Source: Coriobacteriales bacterium (GTDB taxonomy: Bacteria; Actinomycetota; Coriobacteriia; Coriobacteriales; UBA8131). From it: a stretch of 9,797 bases of DNA. A program made the translations under genes and the position numbers. This document shows, piece by piece, positions 1 through 5,932 of this stretch. The notes below the pieces were generated by a model. It did no database searches. It was not told where the DNA came from and was given only the letters and a program-made list of their open reading frames with translations. The number at the start of each line of letters is the position of its first letter. Positions within the stretch are counted from its first letter, which is position 1. The stretch spans positions 1-9,797 of the forward strand of contig JAIRZP010000179.1 in NCBI GenBank assembly GCA_031267175.1. The letters run 5' to 3'.

Positions 1-2616
1 AACATCTCGCTTTTTGAGCTGCTGCGCATCTTCAGCGTTGACGAGTTGGACCTTTCTGCGCGTTGGGGCGCATCCCAGGTCACGAGGAGCATGGCTGCCC
101 CGCTGGGCGTGAGGTCGAAGAATACCGTGGTAGCGCTCGACCTGCACGACAAGGCGCATGGACCGCATGGCCTGGTGGCAGGCACCACCGGCTCAGGCAA
201 GAGTGAAATCCTGCAGAGCTATATACTCTCGGCCATCACGTTGTTTCACCCGCATGAGCTGGCCTTTGTGATCATCGACTTCAAGGGCGGCGGCATGGCC
301 GATCAGTTCACCGGTCTGCCACACCTGGTGGGCACCATCACCAACATCGATGGCAAGCAGATCGAGCGGTCACTCAAATCCATCAAAGCCGAGCTGGTAA
401 AGCGACAACGCTTCTTCAAAGCAGCCGGCGTCAATCACATCGACAAATACATCGCCAAATACCAGGCGGGGGAGGCCGCCGAGCCGCTTCCGCACCTGGT
501 GATCATCGTTGACGAATTCGCCGAGCTCAAGGCCGCACAGCCTGAGTTCATGAACGAGCTCATCAGCGCCGCCCGCGTTGGCCGCAGCCTGGGAGTGCAT
601 CTCATCCTTGCCACGCAGAAGCCTGCGGGGCAGGTGAACGAGCAGATATGGTCCAACTCCCGCTTCAAGCTCTGTTTGAAGGTGCAGACCAGGGAGGACA
701 GCAACGAGATGATCAAGTCGCCTCTGGCGGCCGAGATTGTCGAGCCGGGACGGGCCTATTTCCAGGTAGGCAACAACGAGATATTCGAGCTGTTCCAGTC
801 GGCCTACAGCGGTGGCTCTGCTGCCATGGCAAACGATGGCTCGGCAATGCGGGAGTACTATATCGCCGAGATCGATCTGTCGGGCCGCCGCGAGGTGGTT
901 TATGCGCGCAGGCCGCGGCGCAATGAGGACGAGAAGACCCTCACCCAGCTTGACGCGATTGTCAGCTATGTGTGCGAGCACTGCGAGCGCGTGGGCATCA
1001 AGGCGCTCCCCGAGATATGCTTGCCTGCCCTGCCGCGTCTGCTGCCCTTCCCTTCGGAGGAGCAAGGCAATGCATACCGGGTGGGGATCGGCAGGTACGA
1101 CGACCCCGAAGGGCAGTACCAGGGTGAGGTCGACCTCGACCTGCTCAACGCGCACACGATCATTGTCGGCTCGGCGCAGCAGGGCAAGACAAACCTGTTG
1201 CAGGTGCTGTTGCGCGGCCTTGCCGCGAGCTATACCCCGGAGGAGGCGACGGTCTATATCATCGATTTCGCTTCGCTGGTCTTGAAGAATTATGAGGGGC
1301 TTGCCCACGTGGGCGGCGTGGTGACGCCAACCGATGACGAGAAGCTCAAGAACCTCTTTAAGCTCTTGAGCGAGGAAGTCGCGATGCGCAGGGAGAAGCT
1401 CGTCTCGGCCGGCGTAAGCTCCTTTGCCGCTTACCAGGAGGCGGGGTTTACCGACCTTCCGCTCATCGTGCTTATGGTGGACAACATCACCATGCTCAAG
1501 GAGCTCTATTTTGCCGACGACGACCCGCTTCTTGCCCTCTGCCGGGAGGGGATATCGGTGGGGATAAGCATCGTGATAGCGAACTCGGTGACCTCAGGGA
1601 TCAGTTATCGCTACCTGGCCAGCATCGCTAACCGTGTCGCGCTCTATAACAACGACTCAAACGAGTACGGCAACCTGCTCGACTCGACGCGCATGCAGCC
1701 CGACAATGTCGCAGGCCGCTGCCTGATCAGCATCGACCGGACGGTATATGAGGCCCAACTCTATCTGGCGTTCGAAGGCGAGAAGGAGATCGACCGGGTG
1801 CAGGAGATACGCTCGTTCATCGAGAAGGTGAACGAACGGGTCACCGGCAGGGCACGGCGTATCCCTGAGATACCCAAGCTGCTAACGGCGAGCTTCATGG
1901 CACAGGCCTTCCCGTCTGCCTATCAACCCTATCATGTGGCAGCGGGATTGGATTATGAGAGTGTGGCACCGCTGCGTCTGGACTTTACCAAGCTGTTGAG
2001 TTTGGGCGTGGTGAGTACCGAGACCGCCGCCAAGGCATCGTTTGTTAAGCAGGTGGTCCGGGAATTGGCGCAGGACGCCGCCGCCGCCCCCGTGAGTATT
2101 GCCGTCATCGACGACTACGAGCGGGCATTAGCAGAGTTGGAGCCTTTGGCAGAGGTGTCCTATTCGATACAGCCGCGTGACATCATAGGGACGATCAACT
2201 CCTGGCACGAGGCCCTTTCCGAGCGCTATGACCTTTTGATGACGCAGGGTGTCGACGGTCTGAAGAACGAGCCGTTGCTCCTGCTGGTTGTGGCCGCAGG
2301 CGATGCGCTCAAGGCACTCACCGAGGACATGGATACGCATGAGCGCTTCAAGACCATCGTCTCGAAGTACAAGGCTTTGAAGGTGGCGGTGATTATTACT
2401 GCCATGGAGAATGCACCGATACCCTATGGTTCGAATGAGGTGCTCAAGTGGCTCAAGGACGAAGGACGCTTCCTGTATTTTGATAACCTGGCTATATGGA
2501 AGGTCACCGACGTGCCCTTTGCCGAGGCCAAGCGCTTTAAGAAGCGCATTGAACCCGGCGATGCCTTCTATATACGTGAGGCCGGTGTGACAAAGATCAA
2601 AGCCATAGACGCCTGA
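1..2616 (+). CDS. essC: EssC-type type VII secretion membrane ATPase, C-terminal part (5' end outside window)
   Basis: FtsK/SpoIIIE-family motor that drives export of WXG100 and LXG substrates through the T7SSb membrane complex. The frame is open from base 1, so about 871 C-terminal residues of a protein usually near 1,500 are visible; the FHA and transmembrane parts lie upstream. The TTG at 46 is internal. ATPase domain D1 is canonical: Walker A GTTGSGKS (181-204), an FKGGG segment after it, Walker B VIIVDEFAEL (Asp-Glu at 511-516), then LILATQKP and SNSRFKL as in EssC. D2 keeps a Walker A (GSAQQGKT, 1168-1191) but its Walker B reads LMVDN, with Asn in place of the catalytic Glu. D3 (from about 1975) has no proper Walker A. 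Degenerate D2 and D3 are common in EssC, so D1 is probably the active motor. The downstream gene is convergent, so essC ends its operon. Family assignment is very secure. Confidence 0.96.
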   Translation, partial: NISLFELLRIFSVDELDLSARWGASQVTRSMAAPLGVRSKNTVVALDLHDKAHGPHGLVAGTTGSGKSEILQSYILSAITLFHPHELAFVIIDFKGGGMADQFTGLPHLVGTITNIDGKQIERSLKSIKAELVKRQRFFKAAGVNHIDKYIAKYQAGEAAEPLPHLVIIVDEFAELKAAQPEFMNELISAARVGRSLGVHLILATQKPAGQVNEQIWSNSRFKLCLKVQTREDSNEMIKSPLAAEIVEPGRAYFQVGNNEIFELFQSAYSGGSAAMANDGSAMREYYIAEIDLSGRREVVYARRPRRNEDEKTLTQLDAIVSYVCEHCERVGIKALPEICLPALPRLLPFPSEEQGNAYRVGIGRYDDPEGQYQGEVDLDLLNAHTIIVGSAQQGKTNLLQVLLRGLAASYTPEEATVYIIDFASLVLKNYEGLAHVGGVVTPTDDEKLKNLFKLLSEEVAMRREKLVSAGVSSFAAYQEAGFTDLPLIVLMVDNITMLKELYFADDDPLLALCREGISVGISIVIANSVTSGISYRYLASIANRVALYNNDSNEYGNLLDSTRMQPDNVAGRCLISIDRTVYEAQLYLAFEGEKEIDRVQEIRSFIEKVNERVTGRARRIPEIPKLLTASFMAQAFPSAYQPYHVAAGLDYESVAPLRLDFTKLLSLGVVSTETAAKASFVKQVVRELAQDAAAAPVSIAVIDDYERALAELEPLAEVSYSIQPRDIIGTINSWHEALSERYDLLMTQGVDGLKNEPLLLLVVAAGDALKALTEDMDTHERFKTIVSKYKALKVAVIITAMENAPIPYGSNEVLKWLKDEGRFLYFDNLAIWKVTDVPFAEAKRFKKRIEPGDAFYIREAGVTKIKAIDA

Positions 2617-2640
2617 GTTGTGCTTGGAGCGTGCCGGGCG
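2616..2640. repeat. Imperfect direct repeat, left copy
   Basis: About 25 bp beginning AGTTGTGCTTGG and ending in GCCGGGCG, starting on the last base of the essC stop codon. It matches 2803-2828 with two substitutions and one indel. The two copies flank the inverted-repeat element and each abuts a stop codon of one of the convergent genes. Confidence 0.7.
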
Positions 2641-2654
2641 GGCTGGAGCGTGCC

Positions 2655-2803
2655 TAAGGAACCACCGATTTATTCCCCATTCCGTCATTCTGCGGAAAGC
2701 ATTGCGAGATCGCAGAATCTATTTAAGCAGGTAGCGCTTGTCTGGATACTGCGATTTGGCTGTGTCAAACGCAGCATGACGGAATAAATAGGTGCTTCCC
2801 TAA
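2655..2803. repeat. MITE-like inverted-repeat element with a 97-bp double-hairpin core
   Basis: The outer arms 2655-2676 and 2781-2803 are imperfect inverted repeats (19 of 22 aligned bases, one gap) that share ATTTATTCC. They enclose a core (2684-2780) that begins GTCATTCTGCG and ends CGCAGCATGAC, which again pair. Inside are two hairpins: ATTCTGCG at 2687-2694 with CGCAGAAT at 2711-2718, and ATACTGCG with CGCAGCAT, the latter extended by TTTG/CAAA. The core has the same length and layout as 7771-7867, and its left half matches 4014-4050. No open frame is present, so any movement would need a transposase from elsewhere. Lying between two convergent genes it could also act as a bidirectional terminator. 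No run of T follows either hairpin, so that role is only inferred. Confidence 0.75.
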
Positions 2804-2828
2804 GTTGTGCTTGGGGCGCGCCGGGGCG
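2803..2828. repeat. Imperfect direct repeat, right copy
   Basis: Second copy of the 25-bp sequence found at 2616-2640. It ends on the base before the stop codon of the minus-strand ATPase gene (TAA read from 2831 to 2829). Confidence 0.7.
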
Positions 2829-3941
2829 TTACTCGACCTGCTCGGCACCCAGATACTCGGCAAGGTAGGGGAGCGAGAACTCTACCTCGCCGCGTTTGGT
2901 TGTGCGGATGAGCCCGGCTTCCATCAGGCGCAGACGGTACTGCTGTGCATAATTTGTCGCCTTCTTGAGCCTGGTGGCCGCGTCTGCCACCTTTTTGCTG
3001 GGTCGTATCGCTGCCAGCGCCTCAAGGAATGCCACGTCCTGCTTGGAAAGCGGCTTGAGGCAGGGTTTGAAAACCGTGTCGACCAGACTTCTTTGGGCAT
3101 CATCCAGTGCGAGCGCTACCATTTCATCATCGATAACAGCATCATCGCCAAGGTATGCGAGCAGCCGGTAACCCAATAACTGCAACAGGTAGGGGTAGCC
3201 CTGTACCGCGGCAGCCAGGGCCTTAAGTGTCTCTGGTGAAGCCTTCTTGTCAAGCGCCTTGAACGCACGGTAAAAATACGCGCGGGCATCCTCCGCAGCC
3301 AGGGCATCAAGGCTGATACGTTGCGCGCGGAGCAGGAAGGTGGACATCTCGTCGTCTGCCAATGAGACAAGTGCCTTGGGCTGGAGCGCAAAGGCTATCG
3401 CCACATCCTTTTCCTCGCCGACGAGGTACTGGTAGGCGACAATCAGTTCCCGCAGCTCCTCGCTTGACGCCTGCATGTCATCTATGAGGATAAGGACGCC
3501 CTGCTCGTATTTTGCCAGCTCATCGCAGAGCAGGCTAAGTTTGACCTTGAAGCCGTACTGATTGTCGAGCGACTGATTGAAGGTCAGGCCCGCAGAGAAG
3601 CCAAGGGCGCTGGCCGCGAGCCCACGCGACTTGTGTCGCTTTCCGGTGGTCAGCAGGGAGCCCTTCATCTGCAAGGTCTGGATGATCTCCGGAAGCATGT
3701 TGCTGTGAGGCGTGGCGCGCGCGACAATGAAACCCTGTTCAGCGGCGCGTTCGCCAAACTCCAGGAGCAGGGCGGTTTTGCCCATCCCCTGTAGGCCGGA
3801 GATGACCGTGGTACGGCTGGGGTTGCCGGGGGATGTGATGAGCCCCTGCATGAGAGAGGCCAATGCGATGTCCCGTCCCACAAGGCAGGCAGGCCTGACG
3901 CCAAACGTAGGAACAAACCAAGCTTTTTGCAAACGTTTCAC
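2829..3941 (-). CDS. AAA-family ATPase with C-terminal winged-helix-like region
   Basis: A 370-residue cytosolic P-loop ATPase of the AAA_16/Orc1-Cdc6-like kind; its target is unknown. Walker A is GLQGMGKT (residues 49-56) and Walker B is VLILIDDMQ (149-157). A GYPYLLQLLGYRL segment (248-260) fits the lid/sensor-2 region of this group. Residues about 300-360 look like a winged helix that might bind DNA or a partner. There is no signal peptide or membrane segment. The start is GTG (3941-3939), chosen because AAGGAGG lies 11 bases upstream. The gene is inverted between essC and the secretion substrate operon, so it is expressed separately from both. Helpers of this type occur as sensors or regulators in many loci. 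A role in secretion is suggested only by position, and a passenger gene is equally possible. The ATPase call is secure, the function is not. Confidence 0.88.
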   Translation of the reverse strand: MKRLQKAWFVPTFGVRPACLVGRDIALASLMQGLITSPGNPSRTTVISGLQGMGKTALLLEFGERAAEQGFIVARATPHSNMLPEIIQTLQMKGSLLTTGKRHKSRGLAASALGFSAGLTFNQSLDNQYGFKVKLSLLCDELAKYEQGVLILIDDMQASSEELRELIVAYQYLVGEEKDVAIAFALQPKALVSLADDEMSTFLLRAQRISLDALAAEDARAYFYRAFKALDKKASPETLKALAAAVQGYPYLLQLLGYRLLAYLGDDAVIDDEMVALALDDAQRSLVDTVFKPCLKPLSKQDVAFLEALAAIRPSKKVADAATRLKKATNYAQQYRLRLMEAGLIRTTKRGEVEFSLPYLAEYLGAEQVE

Positions 3942-3952
3942 GCGGAACCTGA

Positions 3953-3959
3953 CCTCCTT
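3953..3959 (-). promoter_or_regulatory. Strong Shine-Dalgarno site of the AAA ATPase gene
   Basis: On the minus strand this reads AAGGAGG, 11 bases before the GTG at 3941. It fixes that GTG as the likely start. Confidence 0.8.
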
Positions 3960-4013
3960 GGGGCGGGGCGGAGCGGAACAGCGGCAACCGAGGCGCCGCT
4001 ATAATCCCACTCC

Positions 4014-4050
4014 GTCATTCTGCGGCGAGCGAAGCGAGATCGCAGAATCC
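4014..4050. repeat. Half unit of the palindromic repeat family
   Basis: GTCATTCTGCG opens the unit and GCAGAATCC closes it. ATTCTGCG (4017-4024) pairs with CGCAGAAT (4041-4048), with the same 24-base arm-to-arm offset as the left hairpins of the other two copies. The loop carries GCGAGCGAAGCGAGAT. The bases just before it (TCCCACTCC) also resemble the left flank of the copy at 2655-2803. No right half follows. It lies within the likely 5' untranslated leader of the minus-strand ATPase gene. Confidence 0.75.
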
Positions 4051-4057
4051 ATTATTT

Positions 4058-4066
4058 ACTATAGCA
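4058..4066 (-). promoter_or_regulatory. Possible extended -10 promoter for the AAA ATPase gene
   Basis: Read on the minus strand the site is TGCTATAGT, an extended -10 (TG-N-TATAGT). No good -35 is seen upstream. A start near 4050 would give a leader of about 110 bases containing the hairpin at 4014-4050. No experimental start is available. Confidence 0.4.
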
Positions 4067-4159
4067 CAGTTGTGTTTTAACAAACGGGCTCATGGTTTAA
4101 TAAGCACTTGATGATTTTAATGATTTTGCTGTCGGAAAAATGTTGGGAGCAGCCTCGGG

Positions 4160-4187
4160 TGGACAAGGAATTTGATTTGGTTATACT
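4160..4187 (+). promoter_or_regulatory. Probable sigma-A promoter of the secretion substrate operon
   Basis: TGGACA (4160-4165, five of six bases of TTGACA) is followed after 16 bases by TATACT (4182-4187). Transcription would start near 4194 and give a leader of about 50 bases before the WXG100 start. This is the best promoter match in the AT-rich part of the divergent region. Confidence 0.6.
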
Positions 4188-4233
4188 GCTGCCAGACCCG
4201 CACAGGCGGGAGAGATGATAGACTCAGATGAAA

Positions 4234-4238
4234 GGGAG
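4234..4238 (+). promoter_or_regulatory. Shine-Dalgarno site that sets the WXG100 start
   Basis: GGGAG lies seven bases before the ATG at 4246. It falls inside the reading frame if the upstream ATG at 4228 were used, so 4246 is preferred. That choice also gives the usual family length of about 97 residues. Confidence 0.75.
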
Positions 4239-4245
4239 TACCACC

Positions 4246-4539
4246 ATGGCAGACCAGATTCGCTTGAGCCCCGACCAGATGCGTACACGCGCGAACGAGT
4301 ATACCTCCGAGGCCAACAAGGTGCAGGACGTCATCCAGAAAATGGACAACTTGCTCAGGAACCTGCAGAGCGAGTGGGAGGGTGCAGCATCGCAGTCGTA
4401 TGCCGCCAAGTTCGCCGAGCTGCGCCCCGGCTTTGTCAAGAGCAAGGAGCTCATCGACGAGATCGCTGCTGCGCTCAACAAGATGGCAGCCAACTACGAG
4501 CAGTTGGATCAGAGCCACGCCTCCTCGCTCAACAATTGA
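4246..4539 (+). CDS. WXG100-family (Esx) secreted protein
   Basis: A 97-residue helical-hairpin protein, the core substrate of type VII secretion and normally a dimer bound by EssC. The WXG turn is W44-E45-G46 between two helices of roughly 35-40 residues (about 5-40 and 48-90). A Yxxx[D/E] export signal is present near the C-terminus as Y84-E-Q-L-D88. There is no Sec signal peptide, as expected. Length and N-terminus fit EsxA-like proteins when the ATG at 4246 is used; an in-frame ATG at 4228 lacks a Shine-Dalgarno site. It is the first gene after the promoter at 4160-4187. A GC-rich hairpin separates it from the next gene and may let it be made in excess. Which Esx subclass it belongs to, and whether it forms a homodimer, cannot be settled here. 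Confidence 0.94.
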   Translation: MADQIRLSPDQMRTRANEYTSEANKVQDVIQKMDNLLRNLQSEWEGAASQSYAAKFAELRPGFVKSKELIDEIAAALNKMAANYEQLDQSHASSLNN

Positions 4540-4578
4540 TTGCAGGCACCAAACCCGACCATCTGTTGATTTACCAAC

Positions 4579-4601
4579 CCCGGCCGCGCCATGCGGCCGG
4601 G
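4579..4601 (+). promoter_or_regulatory. Perfect GC-rich hairpin between the WXG100 and CHAP-effector genes
   Basis: CCCGGCCGC (4579-4587) and GCGGCCGGG (4593-4601) form a perfect nine-base stem around a GCCAT loop. No run of T follows, so a full intrinsic terminator is unlikely. Attenuation, or protection of the 3' end of the upstream message, would fit the position. It also ends ten bases before the next Shine-Dalgarno site. Confidence 0.65.
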
Positions 4602-4610
4602 AGTCAGGCT

Positions 4611-4615
4611 GGAGG
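4611..4615 (+). promoter_or_regulatory. Shine-Dalgarno site that sets the CHAP-effector start
   Basis: GGAGG lies five bases before the ATG at 4621. The in-frame ATG at 4591 has no such site and lies inside the hairpin, so 4621 is taken as the start. Confidence 0.8.
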
Positions 4616-4620
4616 ATAGT

Positions 4621-5535
4621 ATGGCTACTGGCCAGATTAAAAGCAATGTCAGTATTGCGGCGCACCTCACAACCAAGTTGGGAGACGCTGCCGGCAGCAG
4701 CACCCTCGTTGGCATCCCAACCGCCATCCAACAGGGCGGCATGGTTGTCAACGGGCAACACCCACGGGTTGATAAGAACTCCGAGAGGGTACACGATGCT
4801 CTTATGGCGCTGTTCGTTGCCGATGCTGACCTCGTTATCCATGCTGCCAACCAGTTCAAGGATTTGGACGATCAGCTGAGCAAGACCATTGGCGAACGTT
4901 TGGGCGGTCTGGGCGAAGTGCCCTGTACCCGGCCGAGCAATCCCGGGGGTGGTGTTATAGGGGGAGGCATCAAAGGAATTACTGATGCTGTCAATGATGC
5001 TGTCAGAAGAGCAGCCGACGCCTCTCTCGATGTGCGTCGACCCGTGGTTGACCTTACCAGGAATCCTGATCGCAGTTATGTTGGTGGCAACGAGCAGGTA
5101 GTGAACACGCTGTATGTCGTCAACCAAAACGGCGAGACGGTGGAAGTGCCGGTCTATGCTGATAAGCGGTTGTTCAACAACGATGTCAACAGGGGCGCGG
5201 TTCTGCTTGGTCCGCCCAATAACTACCGCAACTGCGCAGACCTGGTGCACAGGTACTATGAGACAAAGTATGGTGTCACGGTGTCAGGTCTTTTTGGTGA
5301 TGGCTCCGCTGCGACTGCTCCAAATGTCAACCGTGGCAGCATGACGAATGTCAGCAGGCCTGCGGTCGGCGATATTGCTGAGTACAATAACCACTGGGCA
5401 ATAGTTGTCGGCTATGAGGGTGACAATGTCATCCTTGCCGAGCAGAACTACGGTGACGTTACCTATGGCAACACCACGATGGTCAACAGAAGAGTGCCTC
5501 TAAACAATGGTGTTTATTGGCACTATAATCCCTAA
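4621..5535 (+). CDS. Type VII secreted protein: SACOL2603/DUF3130-like N-terminal domain fused to a CHAP hydrolase domain
   Basis: A 304-residue protein, probably a secreted cell-wall hydrolase. Residues 1-95 resemble the SACOL2603 (TIGR04197)/DUF3130 type VII families: helical, starting with KSN, with an MVVNG segment mid-domain and FxxxD (F79-K-D-L-D83) near the end. FxxxD is the export-type motif described for Lap1 partners. A Gly-rich linker (GGGVIGGG, about 112-119) follows. The C-terminal part (about 200-300) looks like a CHAP amidase/endopeptidase: NCADLVHRYY with the nucleophile C205, GDIAEYNNHWAIVVGY with H258, and ILAEQNYG with E274 or N276 as third residue. There is no Sec signal peptide. 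CHAP enzymes cut peptide or amide bonds in peptidoglycan, so this could be an antibacterial effector or a tool for opening the wall for secretion. NlpC/P60 is a less likely reading. No toxin activity is shown. Confidence 0.85.
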   Translation: MATGQIKSNVSIAAHLTTKLGDAAGSSTLVGIPTAIQQGGMVVNGQHPRVDKNSERVHDALMALFVADADLVIHAANQFKDLDDQLSKTIGERLGGLGEVPCTRPSNPGGGVIGGGIKGITDAVNDAVRRAADASLDVRRPVVDLTRNPDRSYVGGNEQVVNTLYVVNQNGETVEVPVYADKRLFNNDVNRGAVLLGPPNNYRNCADLVHRYYETKYGVTVSGLFGDGSAATAPNVNRGSMTNVSRPAVGDIAEYNNHWAIVVGYEGDNVILAEQNYGDVTYGNTTMVNRRVPLNNGVYWHYNP

Positions 5536-5602
5536 ATAGCAATAGCCTGTTGCAGCGCGGTGTTGCACTGCGAAGCGGCATATCGATTGATGGATGTGGA
5601 AG

Positions 5603-5929
5603 ATGTCTCAGGAAACAAACAAAAGCACCGAGCGCGGCGATGAGCTGCGTAGCAGCCTGCGGGCGGTTGAGGATATTCGTGAGCGGGTGGAGTACGAAGA
5701 AAGCCACTTTGTACGCAATGAACTGCGCGCCATGCAGGACTACTGGAAGGGCGACCGCGAGATGCAGGCCGTATTGGCGGAGGTCGAGGAGGAGTCAGAC
5801 GACTTTCGTCGCACGGTCGATCGCAACGCTGAGCGGGCGCGTGAGTCTCTGCAAGAGGAGATAGCATATCTGGAGGGTTCCGACTCCCCTGATGATGACG
5901 ACGAGGACACGCCGGAAGGCAGGGAATGA
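5603..5929 (+). CDS. Small acidic helical protein with a WKG turn, possible Lap2-like partner of the LXG protein
   Basis: A 108-residue, highly charged, probably all-helical protein. Two long helices (about 12-46 and 51-91) flank W48-K49-G50, which looks like the WXG turn of Esx-type hairpins. The tail (92-108) is strongly acidic with four consecutive Asp. There is no signal peptide. It ends three bases before the LXG gene, so translation of the two is probably linked. In T7SSb loci LXG toxins usually follow one or two small helical partners (DUF3130, DUF3958, DUF5082 and similar) that bind the LXG domain and deliver it to EssC. I infer that role from size, fold and position, and cannot place it in a named family. 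The start is uncertain: ATG 5603 or in-frame ATG 5594, neither with a strong Shine-Dalgarno site. Confidence 0.8.
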   Translation: MSQETNKSTERGDELRSSLRAVEDIRERVEYEESHFVRNELRAMQDYWKGDREMQAVLAEVEEESDDFRRTVDRNAERARESLQEEIAYLEGSDSPDDDDEDTPEGRE

Positions 5930-5932
5930 CCT

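Noticed and set aside
370..1308. A 312-codon open frame on the minus strand
   Set aside because: It is antisense to essC within a region of clear EssC motifs. High-GC codon use leaves the opposite strand open, and the translation has no recognisable domain.
4591..4620. Upstream ATG at 4591 as the start of the CHAP effector
   Set aside because: It lies within the hairpin and has no Shine-Dalgarno site. The ATG at 4621 has GGAGG five bases upstream and gives the expected family N-terminus.
4117..5250. A 377-codon open frame on the minus strand
   Set aside because: It covers the promoter, the WXG100 gene and most of the CHAP effector, all well supported on the plus strand.
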